Shown here: positions 48,501 to 56,375 of the stretch, piece after piece | Layout: the number at the start of each line of letters is the position of its first letter | Numbering within the stretch: the stretch's first letter is position 1 | Source of the DNA: Billgrantia aerodenitrificans | GTDB lineage: Bacteria; Pseudomonadota; Gammaproteobacteria; Pseudomonadales; Halomonadaceae | Length of the DNA stretch: 64,000 nucleotides | NCBI RefSeq assembly: GCF_021404405.1 | Contig: NZ_JABFTV010000004.1 | Coordinates: 186,001-250,000, forward strand | Direction of reading: 5' to 3' | Notes under the pieces: generated by a model | The model's input: the letters and a program-made list of their open reading frames with translations, nothing else | Databases searched by the model: none | Told to the model about the DNA's origin: nothing | Translations under genes and position numbers: made by a program

Positions 48501-49024
48501 TGGCGGTCAACCTTTCACCGATGCAGTTTCACCGAGCCGGTTTTCTGGAAGCGCTCAGGGAGATATTGGCTGCGACCGCGCTTCCGGCCAGCCGGCTGGA
48601 GCTGGAGCTGACCGAAGGCGTGCTGTTGAAGGATGCGGGAGATGCGGTCGACATCCTTCATGCGCTGCGTGACATGGGGGTCGATGTCTCCATCGACGAC
48701 TTCGGTACCGGCTTCTCCAGCTTGAACTACCTGAAGCATCTTCCCATCAGCAAGATCAAGATCGACCGTAGCTTCATCAAGGAAGTGACCGAGAACCTGG
48801 ACGATGCATCCATCGTCCAGGCCATCGTCTCCATGGCCCACCATCTGGGGCTGACCGTGGTCGCCGAGGGCGTCGAAACCGAGCAGCAGCTCGGCCTGTT
48901 GAAACGCTACGGCTGCCAGCTCTTCCAGGGCTTCCTGCTGGCACGCCCCATGCCCCGCGAGCGGCTCGAGCAGGCGCTGAAAGCCGGCAGTCTGCTCTTC
49001 TCCGAGGAAGAGGGTCGCCACTGA
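45551..49024 (+). CDS. Membrane-bound PAS-LOV-GGDEF-EAL blue-light c-di-GMP enzyme
   Basis: This is a 1157-residue sensor. About six to seven helices span residues 14-220, a periplasmic sensor region about 220-435, another helix 436-460, then a PAS domain. A LOV domain follows with the flavin-bonding Cys C643 in LGRNCRMLQG, plus NYRKDGSTFWN and the GELRDVSE end. The GGDEF site at 802-806 is intact (RLGGDEFVVL) but the RxxD inhibitory site is absent. The EAL domain has E928 in CVEALLRWPHP, VNLSPMQF, ELTEGVLL, DDFGTGFSSLNYL and EGVET, all consistent with an active phosphodiesterase. ATG 45551 has AGAGGAG 11 bases upstream; GTG 45539 is possible. Confidence 0.9.
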   Translation: MSYKTLDIARSATLHMAAAVFILMGGTGLLTYWLDIVYPLRGVLLPDNALAVLMVGCGLLALMLRWSLLRRFSAFILLAHVTYLLVHNTLAGGREVGVSWLTGDVRMGSLASAMLLLVALCLLLGVGRRFSRGLWAGVGVLLLSSSLLALLRLFLPGGEIAWTLNNASSPLLGTVLALLLGISMLCMVASVERPQPRLGRLALACGLFGVLLSCTVWYLLNWQYQENKRLQAGHLLDNLQYNAEQVMAAQLLLAKYMAERLDGPAVRHDEAMREYLVERYLSDAPGMQAVGLWDRGEWRWLNARHAAAGQWLEAQPNEPGVEAWLQLDATQPRLLATGPEQSGRVLTAVPLASTQQLLGSMDLAVLFEEALRVQLGTYKLRVLREGTLLLDMRVPGRTPSELSYPLMAQRTIELPGGVELTLELYPDSVSDMLEAGLIPGGVALAGLLLSYLMAFSLGLAHQRNRDRRSLWESEQRYRSLFAYNPDGVFSVDPKGIIATANPTFAAITGLPVERVVGMHFSPLSPPGERERIQQSIDEALKGNALRHEVTILDQAGETRMLYVTLLPILVEGVAQGVFGIAKDVTEQHRNETRLRVLERSVQASINGIVITDASQHDLPISYVNEAFLALTGYREEEVLGRNCRMLQGVETEPDAVAWLRRCVVERRDCHVTLLNYRKDGSTFWNALYVSPVLDGDGGVTHFVGELRDVSERHAYEERLAHSASHDALTGLANRSLLEERLNVSFAMAQRQGRNLAVLFVDLDDFKPINDSLGHAIGDQVLIEVAGRLCAAMGPGDTVGRLGGDEFVVLMPGATLQEQADMAESLLRLVALPYGIEHHELHLSASIGIAISDETTVQPMELIQQADMAMYLAKQQGRNAYQWFTRDITLRVNERLALRNELQDAIDGNRLELHYQPLCDQAGEIVCVEALLRWPHPDRGFVSPAEFIPLAEKTGQIMAIGRWVLERACLDMEWLGARGYGEFKVAVNLSPMQFHRAGFLEALREILAATALPASRLELELTEGVLLKDAGDAVDILHALRDMGVDVSIDDFGTGFSSLNYLKHLPISKIKIDRSFIKEVTENLDDASIVQAIVSMAHHLGLTVVAEGVETEQQLGLLKRYGCQLFQGFLLARPMPRERLEQALKAGSLLFSEEEGRH

Positions 49025-49086
49025 CATGAACGTTCGTACCATGCGCTGTGCCCGTGAGTGAGCGGCGCTGGCAGCTTGCCTGAAAG

Positions 49087-49983
49087 CTAGCGACGAACCA
49101 GCGGCCCTTGCATCACTACCTGACGAATCGTTTCGGCCATGAAGCGGCTGGCGGGGGAGCGCTGGGCCTGCTGCGACCACAGCAGGCCCGGGGTGCGTAC
49201 CGGCGTGGGGCTCTCCAGCGGGATGGCTTTCACCCCGGGCTCGTTGCCCAGCGCATTCTCCGCCACGATGCTGCATAGATCGGTGCGTCGCACCAGTTCG
49301 ATCATGGGGGAGATGGCATTGAGCTCGGCAACGATCTGCGGGCGGGCGCCGGCAGCGGCGAAGCACTCGTCGAGCATCTGGCGGGTCGAGAAGTGCGGTG
49401 CCAGCAGTGTCATGCGCGCGCCATTCAGCTCGACCATGCGCAGCCGCTTGCGCCGGGCCAGTGCATGGTCGCTGGCCACGATCAGCTTGAGCTCCTCGTT
49501 GTAGAGCGGCTCGAAGCGCAAGCCGCGGGGTATGGCCGGACGATAGGAGATGCCCAGGTCCAGGCTGCCGTCGACCAGCCCCTCGCTGATCCGATCCCCC
49601 GAAAGCTCCTCGACCACCACCTTCATCCGCGGCAGACGCTGCATGAAGCGCGAGAGGCAAAGTGGAATCAACTGCACGTTGAAGCTGTGGGTGGCGGCGA
49701 TGCGCAGCTCGCCGCTCAGGTCGTCGGGGGCTTCCTTCAAGGCGCCCACGGCCTGATCGACCTGGCGCAGGATAGGCACCACGTGCTCGTGAAAGCTCTG
49801 GCCCGCCTCGGTGAGCGTCACCCGCTTGCCGATACGTGCGAACAGCGGCTGGCCCAGCTCCTCTTCCAACTGACGGATCTGGTGGGAGAGCGTCGACTGG
49901 GTGACGTGCACCTTCTCGGCGGCCCGGGTGAAGTTGAGCGTCTCCGCAATGGCCAGAAAGTACCGGATGTGGCGAAGTTCCAT
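49087..49983 (-). CDS. LysR-family regulator of the divergent catabolic cluster
   Basis: This 298-residue LysR protein has the winged helix MELRHIRYFLAIAETLNFTR and HVTQSTLSHQIRQLEEELGQ, and an effector domain resembling CynR and CbbR-type regulators. ATG 49983 is preferred to 50025 because GGAG is six bases upstream and the family begins MELRHLRYF. It is divergent, with a 176-base gap, from the lyase/CoA-transferase/dioxygenase/TRAP genes, the classical LysR arrangement, so it most likely controls them. Confidence 0.88.
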   Translation of the reverse strand: MELRHIRYFLAIAETLNFTRAAEKVHVTQSTLSHQIRQLEEELGQPLFARIGKRVTLTEAGQSFHEHVVPILRQVDQAVGALKEAPDDLSGELRIAATHSFNVQLIPLCLSRFMQRLPRMKVVVEELSGDRISEGLVDGSLDLGISYRPAIPRGLRFEPLYNEELKLIVASDHALARRKRLRMVELNGARMTLLAPHFSTRQMLDECFAAAGARPQIVAELNAISPMIELVRRTDLCSIVAENALGNEPGVKAIPLESPTPVRTPGLLWSQQAQRSPASRFMAETIRQVVMQGPLVRR

Positions 49984-50024
49984 GCAAGCTCCGCTTGTCG
50001 TGGCATCAACAATCGATGACATCA

Positions 50025-50052
50025 ATCATTTTTATGTAAATTTATCATTTTT
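50025..50052. promoter_or_regulatory. Direct repeats in the LysR-lyase divergent promoter
   Basis: ATCATTTTT occurs at 50025-50033 and 50044-50052, 19 bp apart (about two helical turns), flanking atgtaaattt. This AT-rich block in a GC-rich genome is the obvious place for LysR binding and for the promoters of both genes. Confidence 0.5.
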
Positions 50053-50159
50053 GTCCATCGTGATGGCGTCTTATGGTGTTCCAACACAAGCGTTACACAT
50101 CACGAGCGTGGGTGCCGCTCCGGCATGACTCGCTCGCATCTGCCACGCGGAGCCAAAGC

Positions 50160-50975
50160 ATGAAGATCGGGCGCGAGACAATTCCAAGAACCGCCATCAG
50201 TACCTCCAACGCCGACACCATCGTGGTGCGCGGCAAGGACCTCAGCGCCGAGCTGATCGGCCACACAACCTTCACTGACTATTTCCTGATGCTGCTCGAC
50301 GGCGAGCCGGTGAGCGACGTGCGCCGCCGGGTGCTGGACGCCACCCTGGTGGCCATCGCCGAACACGGCCTGGTACCCAGCGTGCAGGCCAGTCGCATGA
50401 CCTATGCCGCCGCCCCCGAGGCGCTGCAGGGTGCGGTGGCGGCGGGGCTGCTGGGCTGCGGCTCGGTGATCCTCGGTGCCTCTCAGGCGGCGGGGGAGCT
50501 GTTTGCCGAAATCGCCGGTGAGATCGACGGGGGCAAGTCCCTGGAAAGTGCCGTGCACGATGTCGTCAGTCAGCGTCGCGCCCGCCGCGAAGCGATTCCC
50601 GGCTACGGACACCCGCTGCACAAGGCCCGCGACCCTCGCGTCGAGGCGCTGTTCGGCGTGGCGCGGGAGGCGGGCGCCGAGCTGCGCTACGTGGAGATCG
50701 CCGAAGCCGTGGAGCGGGCCATTCCCGGCATCGTCGGCAAGGAGCTCAAGCTCAACGTCTCCGCTGCCATTCCCGCCGTGCTGCTGGGGGCGGGCTTTCC
50801 GCTCAAGGCGCTGCGCGGTGTGCCGCTGTTGGCACGCACCGCCGGGCTGATCGCCCATCTGCTGGAGGAGTCCGAGCAGCCCTGCGGCTTCGCGCTCTCC
50901 TATCAGGCGGCCCAGCGGGTCGAGTACACCGGCGAGGTTCCGCCGGGCTTCACCCAGGAAGGGGGGCAGTCATGA
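50160..50975 (+). CDS. Citrate synthase-superfamily lyase (citryl-CoA lyase-like)
   Basis: The 271-residue protein is much shorter than citrate synthase (about 430) and matches the small lyase type. The catalytic His region is IPGYGHPLHKARDPRVEALF, and the CoA-side segment is GKELKLNVSAAIPAVLLGAG. The glycine-rich GSVILGASQAAGELF corresponds to the first His loop but lacks the His of true synthases. Citryl-CoA lyase splits citryl-CoA to acetyl-CoA and oxaloacetate; here the substrate is probably another citrate-like CoA ester. ATG 50160 starts the conserved MKIGRETIP. It overlaps the CoA-transferase gene by four bases. Confidence 0.8.
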   Translation: MKIGRETIPRTAISTSNADTIVVRGKDLSAELIGHTTFTDYFLMLLDGEPVSDVRRRVLDATLVAIAEHGLVPSVQASRMTYAAAPEALQGAVAAGLLGCGSVILGASQAAGELFAEIAGEIDGGKSLESAVHDVVSQRRARREAIPGYGHPLHKARDPRVEALFGVAREAGAELRYVEIAEAVERAIPGIVGKELKLNVSAAIPAVLLGAGFPLKALRGVPLLARTAGLIAHLLEESEQPCGFALSYQAAQRVEYTGEVPPGFTQEGGQS

Positions 50976-52114
50976 GCAAGGTACTCGAAGGCATTACCGT
51001 CATCGAACAGGGCACCTTCATCACCGGACCCGCCGCCGGCATGCTGCTGGGCGACCTGGGCGCCAACGTGATCAAGGTCGAAATGCCCGGCAAGGGCGAC
51101 CCCTTCCGCGCTTTCAAGGGCGGGCTTTACAGCCCCCACTATCAGACCTACAACCGCAACAAGCGCAGCATCGCCCTCAACACCAAGGAGCCGGAGGATC
51201 TCGCCACCTTCGATGCGCTGATCCGCGATGCCGACGTCTACATCCAGAACTTCCGCCCCGGTACCGCCGAGCGGCTGGGGGCGGGTGAAGAGCGCCTGCG
51301 CGAGCTCAACCCGCGGCTGATCTACTGCGCCATCAGCGGTTTCGGCAACGACGGCCCCTACGCCGGGCGCCCCAGCTACGACACCGTGGCTCAGGCCGCC
51401 AGTGGTTTTCTCAAGCTGCTGGTGAATCCCGAGAACCCACGGGTGGTGGGGCCGGCCATGGCCGATGCGCTGTCGGGCTTCTACGCCGCCTACGGTATTC
51501 TCGGCGCACTGGTGGAGCGTGGCCGTACCGGCCAAGGGCGTCGGGTCGACGTCTCCATGTTGGAGGCGATGTGTCACTTCAACCTCGACGCCTTCACCCA
51601 CTATCTCTCCGAGAACGAGATCATGGGGCCCTACAGCCGGCCACAGGTGTCGCAGTCGTACGTGATGCAGTGCGCCGACGGCAAGTGGGTGGCACTGCAC
51701 ATGTCCTCGCCGGAGAAGTTCTGGCAGGGGCTGGCCAACGCCATGGAGTACCCCGAACTGCTGCAGGACGAACGCTTCGCTACCCGTGAGGGGCGCATCG
51801 ACAACCAGGAGCAGATGATCGAGGTGCTCAAGGGTGTCTTCAAGCGCCGAGCGCGTGACGAATGGTGCCGCCGTCTGGAAGCCGAGGACGTGCCCCACGC
51901 CCCCATGTACGACACCGACGAGGTGCTCGAGGATCCTCAGGTCAAGCATCTGCAGCTGGAGGTGAGCACCGAGCACCCCACGGTGGGCACCTTCCGCACC
52001 CTGCGTTCGCCGGTCTCCTACGACGGCGTGAAGCCATTGGAGGTGACGGCGCCGCCGGTACTGGACGAACACCGTGACGAAATTCTGGCAGAAGTGAAGC
52101 GCCGCCAACGTTGA
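50972..52114 (+). CDS. CaiB/BaiF family (class III) CoA-transferase
   Basis: The 380-residue protein has the family I motif VIEQGTFITGPAAGMLLGDL and GANVIKVEMPGKGDPFR, then YNRNKRSIALNTKEPED. The catalytic Asp lies in the IRDADVYIQNFRPGTAERLG segment. Class III transferases move CoA between organic acids without acyl-phosphate. Overlap with the lyase gene suggests a pair that activates an acid as its CoA ester and then cleaves it. Confidence 0.9.
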   Translation: MSKVLEGITVIEQGTFITGPAAGMLLGDLGANVIKVEMPGKGDPFRAFKGGLYSPHYQTYNRNKRSIALNTKEPEDLATFDALIRDADVYIQNFRPGTAERLGAGEERLRELNPRLIYCAISGFGNDGPYAGRPSYDTVAQAASGFLKLLVNPENPRVVGPAMADALSGFYAAYGILGALVERGRTGQGRRVDVSMLEAMCHFNLDAFTHYLSENEIMGPYSRPQVSQSYVMQCADGKWVALHMSSPEKFWQGLANAMEYPELLQDERFATREGRIDNQEQMIEVLKGVFKRRARDEWCRRLEAEDVPHAPMYDTDEVLEDPQVKHLQLEVSTEHPTVGTFRTLRSPVSYDGVKPLEVTAPPVLDEHRDEILAEVKRRQR

Positions 52115-52204
52115 AGCCAGCGCGCGGCGCAGTGGCACCATGACACAACGACAATCATCAGGCCGGGCGGGCGCTGCCAGCCCAGGCCGAACAGGAGCCC
52201 AGTC

Positions 52205-53146
52205 ATGTTCGAATTGCCCAACCAAGACGAGATCGTTCCACACGGCATTCCGCAGACCCCGGACGACATCACCGAGATCGTGCTCAAGGCGATGAGCCAT
52301 ACCAAGGACGACCGGCTGCGCGAGATACTCACCGCGCTGGTGAAGCATCTGCACGCCTTCGGCCGCGAGGTGAAGCTGAACGAAGAGGAGTTCATGGCCG
52401 CGATCAACGCCGTGACCCGGCTCGGCCACCTCACCCGCGACCGCCACAACGAAACCATGGTGATGTCCGACGCCCTGGGCTTCTCCACCCTGGTGATGAT
52501 CCTCAATCAGGCGCGCACGCCGGAGCAGATCTCGCCGGCCCTGCTGGGGCCCTTCTACAGCCGCAAGGATCCGGAGTACCCGCTCGGCTTCAACATCTCC
52601 CGCGATACGCCGAAGGAGAGCGACATTCCGCTGTTCGTCTCCGGCCGGGTGACGAGCCGCGACGGCAAGCCGCTGCCGGGCGCGCTGGTGGAGGTGTGGC
52701 ACGCCTCGCCGGAGGGGCTCTACGAGAACCAGGACGACTCCCAGCCGTACCTCAACCTGCGCGGCAAGTTTCGCACCGACGCCGATGGGCGCTACCACTT
52801 CCGCACCATTCGCCCGGCCAGCTACCCGATTCCGACCCACGGCATCGTCGGCGAAATGCTCAAGGCGCAGAGCCGCCATCCGTTCCGCGCCGCGCATCTG
52901 CACTTCACCGTTTCGGCCGAGGGCCACCAGACGCTGGTGACGCAGATCTTCCCCAAGGACGACCCCTTCCTCGAATCGGACTGCGTGTTCGGCGTCACCA
53001 GCGCCGACCTGGCCATGGAGTTCCCCATCCACGACGACGGCCGGGCGCCCGACCCCGACGTGCGTGGCCGCTACTGCACGCTGGAAGTGGATTTCGACCT
53101 GTCGCCCGGCGTTTCGCGTCTGCCGGCATCGCCCATCGATTCGTGA
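52205..53146 (+). CDS. Intradiol ring-cleavage dioxygenase (hydroxyquinol/catechol 1,2-dioxygenase type)
   Basis: The 313-residue non-heme Fe(III) enzyme has the N-terminal helical dimerisation domain, the signature SGRVTSRDGKPLPGALVEVW, and all four iron ligands: Y173 (GLYENQ), Y207 (RPASYPIPTHG), H231 and H233 (RAAHLHF). The size and HxH pattern best fit hydroxyquinol 1,2-dioxygenases, which give maleylacetate, though catechol-type activity is possible. No maleylacetate reductase is nearby, which is unusual. Confidence 0.85.
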   Translation: MFELPNQDEIVPHGIPQTPDDITEIVLKAMSHTKDDRLREILTALVKHLHAFGREVKLNEEEFMAAINAVTRLGHLTRDRHNETMVMSDALGFSTLVMILNQARTPEQISPALLGPFYSRKDPEYPLGFNISRDTPKESDIPLFVSGRVTSRDGKPLPGALVEVWHASPEGLYENQDDSQPYLNLRGKFRTDADGRYHFRTIRPASYPIPTHGIVGEMLKAQSRHPFRAAHLHFTVSAEGHQTLVTQIFPKDDPFLESDCVFGVTSADLAMEFPIHDDGRAPDPDVRGRYCTLEVDFDLSPGVSRLPASPIDS

Positions 53147-53168
53147 TGCCCGCACGCTGAAGCGTCGT

Positions 53169-53233
53169 TGCCGTAACCAGTGGCAATAACCAGTTGCCAT
53201 AACCGGTTTCCATATCCGGTTTCCATAACAACA
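53169..53233 (+). repeat. 13-bp imperfect tandem repeat, five units
   Basis: Five 13-bp units follow each other exactly: tgccgtaaccagt, ggcaataaccagt, tgccataaccggt, ttccatatccggt, ttccataacaaca. They fill most of the 107-base gap between the dioxygenase and the TRAP binding-protein gene and end 20 bases before its ATG. The unit is close to, but not, a helical-turn multiple. Confidence 0.85.
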
Positions 53234-53253
53234 AGCCAATACGAGACGCCAAC

Positions 53254-54375
53254 ATGACACATCCAAAGCACAACACCATCAAGTCATCGACTGTCTTCCC
53301 CCTCAAAACTCTCACTGCCGCGACGCTGGCCGCCGCACTGCTTCCCGCCAGCGCTTCCGCAGTGGAAACGATCAACCTGACCGTGGGCTCCAGCCACCCG
53401 ACCACCATTCCCTGGGTGGGCATGATTCCCCAGGTCTTCATCCCCAAGGTCAACGAGATCCTGGCGGAAGAGGGCGAATACGAGGTGCGCTGGACCGAAG
53501 CCTATGCCGGTCAGCTCTACGGCACCAACGCCACCCTCACCTCGATTCAGGACGGCATCGCCGACATTGGTTGGGTGTTCAGCTACCTGGAGCCCTCACG
53601 TATGCCGCTGGCCCAGATCAGCGCCTATACGCCGTTCACCACCAGCGACCCCGAGCTGATGCTCGACGTGATGAACGACCTGGTGCGCTCGGTGCCGGAA
53701 TTCCGCGCCGAATGGGAGGAGCATGACCTGGTATTCCTCGGTGCCACCGCCTCGGATACCTACGACATCTACACCAACTTCCCGGTGGAGAGCCTCGACG
53801 ATCTGGAAGGGGCGCGCATTTCCGCCCCCGGCGTGCTCGGCGTATGGCTCGAGCCGGTGGGTGCGGTGCCCGTGGACGGTACCCTGGCGAGCTATTACAC
53901 CGACATCCAGACCGGTGTCTCCCAGGGCGTGGTGGGGCTTGCCACCGGCAACCTGCCGGCGCGCATCTACGAGGTGGCGCCTTACGTCACCCAGGTCAAT
54001 CTGGGCGTGGTGTTCTCGGGCGGGCTCGCCATCAACCAGTTCACCTGGGACGGCCTGCCCGAGCCGGTGCAGCAGGCGCTGATGGAGGCGGGCGAGGCCT
54101 ACACCCGCGCCCACGGCCGCGACCTGGCCGAGCGCTACGAGAGCTCTCTCGAGCGGATGGTCGAACTGGGTGCCGACCAGAGCACGCCGGTGCAGGTCCA
54201 GGCGCTATCCGACGAGGAGCGCCAGCAGTGGATCGACGGCATGCCCGGCCTGGCGCAGCAGTGGGTCGAGCGCAACGAAGGCCGGGGGCTGCCGGCCCGC
54301 GAACTCCTCAGTACCTATATGGATGCCATGCGCGAGCGCGGTCACGAGCCGGAACTGGCCTGGGACCGCAACTGA
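53254..54375 (+). CDS. dctP: TRAP transporter periplasmic binding protein DctP
   Basis: The 373-residue DctP-family protein has a signal peptide (LKTLTAATLAAALLPASASA) and conserved TRAP features, including the helix-strand ALLARK-type core segment GARISAPGVLGVWLEPVGAV and the Arg-containing NLPARIYEVAPYVTQ. TRAP systems take up carboxylates by Na+ symport, which suits a halophile. Its cluster suggests the ligand is an aromatic acid or its breakdown product. Confidence 0.88.
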   Translation: MTHPKHNTIKSSTVFPLKTLTAATLAAALLPASASAVETINLTVGSSHPTTIPWVGMIPQVFIPKVNEILAEEGEYEVRWTEAYAGQLYGTNATLTSIQDGIADIGWVFSYLEPSRMPLAQISAYTPFTTSDPELMLDVMNDLVRSVPEFRAEWEEHDLVFLGATASDTYDIYTNFPVESLDDLEGARISAPGVLGVWLEPVGAVPVDGTLASYYTDIQTGVSQGVVGLATGNLPARIYEVAPYVTQVNLGVVFSGGLAINQFTWDGLPEPVQQALMEAGEAYTRAHGRDLAERYESSLERMVELGADQSTPVQVQALSDEERQQWIDGMPGLAQQWVERNEGRGLPARELLSTYMDAMRERGHEPELAWDRN

Positions 54376-54383
54376 TCGGTAAT

Positions 54384-54408
54384 GCCCGGCCGGCGTTGCC
54401 GGTCGGGC
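54384..54408 (+). promoter_or_regulatory. Hairpin between dctP and dctQ
   Basis: An 11-bp stem, GCCCGGCCGGC (54384-54394) with GCCGGTCGGGC (54398-54408), contains one G-U pair and a gtt loop. It starts eight bases after the dctP stop and precedes the dctQ ribosome site. Such a hairpin can protect the dctP mRNA and lower expression of the membrane genes. Confidence 0.65.
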
Positions 54409-54424
54409 CTGAGGAGTCGTGGCA

Positions 54425-55006
54425 ATGACCTTTTCCTTCAAGACGCTGGTGCTGGGGCGCCGGCTCGGCGGCGGCCGTCACAACAGCCTGTTCGGCTACC
54501 TGGTGGACGGCCTCAACGCGGTGGGTTCGCTGCTGATCTTCTCGATCATGGCGATGATCGTGGTGGACGTGCTGTCGCGCAATCTGCTCAACAAGCCCAT
54601 TGCGGGAGTGGCGGAGCTGGTAGCGGCCTCCATCGTCATGATCGTGTTCCTGCAGCTACCCAGCACGTTGCGCCACGGCCGCATGGCCCAGGCCGACATC
54701 TTCATTCAGGGCTTCACCGAGCGTCACCCGCGCCTCGGCCACGGTTTGCAGACCCTGTTCTATCTGGCCGGTGCCTACATGCTGATGGTGATCTACCAGG
54801 GCACACTGCCGACCTTCCTGCGCGCCTGGGAACGCAACCAGTTCATGGGCGTGGAGGGGGTGTTCACCTTTCCCGTCTGGCCCATCCGCCTGGTGGTGAT
54901 CGCCTGTGCGGCCATCACGCTGCTGCAGTATCTGCTGCTGGCGGCCCAGGCGCTGGTGTGGACGGTCAAGGGTGGAGCGCCGCACGCCGAGGAGGATCGC
55001 CCATGA
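54425..55006 (+). CDS. dctQ: TRAP transporter small membrane subunit DctQ
   Basis: The 193-residue protein has the four-helix DctQ fold, with FLQLPSTLRHGRMAQADIF and later FPVWPIRLVVIACAAITLL. ATG 54425 has GAGGAG eight bases upstream and is preferred to GTG 54419. It overlaps dctM by four bases. Confidence 0.9.
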   Translation: MTFSFKTLVLGRRLGGGRHNSLFGYLVDGLNAVGSLLIFSIMAMIVVDVLSRNLLNKPIAGVAELVAASIVMIVFLQLPSTLRHGRMAQADIFIQGFTERHPRLGHGLQTLFYLAGAYMLMVIYQGTLPTFLRAWERNQFMGVEGVFTFPVWPIRLVVIACAAITLLQYLLLAAQALVWTVKGGAPHAEEDRP

Positions 55007-56343
55007 GCGGTATCGAAATCGGCATCGTGGCGGTGGTCATGATGCTGGCGCTGATCTACTTCGGCATGCATATCAGCATCGCCCTGATGCTGGTCTCCTT
55101 CCTGGCCATCTCGACCCTGCGCAATCCGGAGCTGGCTACGCGCATGGTGGCCGCGGCGGCCAACGACTCGCTCAGCAGCTACCTCTACGGTGTGGTACCG
55201 CTGTTCGTGCTGATGGGGTTGCTGGTGGTGATATCGGGGGTAGGGCGGGACACCTTCGACGTCTTTCAGTGGCTGACCCGCCGGATTCGCGGTGGGCTGG
55301 GGGTGGCCACCGTCGGTGCCAACGGCATCTTCGCCTCGATCACCGGCATCAGCGTGGCCTCGGCGGCGGTATTCACCAAGGTGGCGGTGCCGGAGATGCG
55401 TCGGCATGGCTATACGCCCAAGTTCTCGGTGGGCGTGGTGGCGGGCAGCTCGGTGCTGGGCATGCTGATTCCCCCTTCGCTGCTGATGATCGTCTACGGT
55501 GTGCTGGCCGAGCAGTCGGTGGGGCGCATGTTCATCGCCGGCATCATTCCGGGCATCCTGCTGGCGGCGACCTTCTGCATCACGATCCTGCTGCTCGCTC
55601 ACCTGCGTCCCGGCTTCATGATGCAGGGAGCGGCTGGCATGGGCGGCGTTGCAGCGCCTGCGCCCACCGCGGGCGAAGCGGAATCGGGCCTGGTGCTGGC
55701 GCTCAAGCTGGTGCCCATCCTGGCGCTGATGGCACTGGTGCTGGGTGGGCTCTACAGCGGTTTCTTCACGCCGACCGAGGCGGGCGGCGTGGGCGCCTGC
55801 GGCGCGCTGCTGCTGGCACTGCTCAAGCGCCGCCTGAGCCCGGCCAAGTTCTACCAAGTGCTGGGCGAGACCGGGCACGTGGCGGTGTCGATCCTGTTCC
55901 TGATTCTCGCCGCCTCGCTCTACAGCCGCATGCTGGCGCTGACCGGGTTGCCGATGGCCATCGCCCAGTGGGTCACGGCCATGGAGTTGACCGCCTACCA
56001 CTTCCTGTTTCTCTACCTGCTGGTGGTGATCCTGATGGGCTGCATCATCGACTCGGTGTCGATCATGCTGATCGTGTTGCCCATCGTGCTGCCCATCGCC
56101 CAGTTCTTCGGCATGGACCTGATCTGGTTCGGCGTCATCACCGTGGTGGCGGTGGAAATCGGCCTGATCACGCCGCCGTTCGGCATATCGGTCTACACGG
56201 TGAAGGCGGCGCTGAACGACCGCAGCGTGCCGGTCAAGGAGATCTTCAAGGGCGTGGTGCCGTTCTTCGTCGCGATGCTGGTGGTGCTGTTCATCCTCAC
56301 GCTGTTCCCCGTGCTTTCCACCCATCTGGCCTACCGCTACTGA
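55003..56343 (+). CDS. dctM: TRAP transporter large membrane subunit DctM
   Basis: The 446-residue permease has about 12-14 membrane helices and family motifs VPLFVLMGLLVVISGVGRD, SGVVAGSSVLGMLIPPSLLM (here VGVVAGSSVLGMLIPPSLLM) and GLITPPFGISVYTVKA near the C-terminus. ATG 55003 overlaps the dctQ stop and has GAGGAGG just upstream. It forms the transport channel with DctQ. Confidence 0.93.
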   Translation: MSGIEIGIVAVVMMLALIYFGMHISIALMLVSFLAISTLRNPELATRMVAAAANDSLSSYLYGVVPLFVLMGLLVVISGVGRDTFDVFQWLTRRIRGGLGVATVGANGIFASITGISVASAAVFTKVAVPEMRRHGYTPKFSVGVVAGSSVLGMLIPPSLLMIVYGVLAEQSVGRMFIAGIIPGILLAATFCITILLLAHLRPGFMMQGAAGMGGVAAPAPTAGEAESGLVLALKLVPILALMALVLGGLYSGFFTPTEAGGVGACGALLLALLKRRLSPAKFYQVLGETGHVAVSILFLILAASLYSRMLALTGLPMAIAQWVTAMELTAYHFLFLYLLVVILMGCIIDSVSIMLIVLPIVLPIAQFFGMDLIWFGVITVVAVEIGLITPPFGISVYTVKAALNDRSVPVKEIFKGVVPFFVAMLVVLFILTLFPVLSTHLAYRY

Positions 56344-56375
56344 ACCGTAAAGACCGACGACAAGGGAGAGAATTC

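Noticed and set aside
50160..50975. Second citrate synthase of the TCA cycle
   Set aside because: It is about 160 residues too short, lacks the first catalytic His loop and is coupled to a CoA-transferase, all pointing to a lyase-type enzyme.
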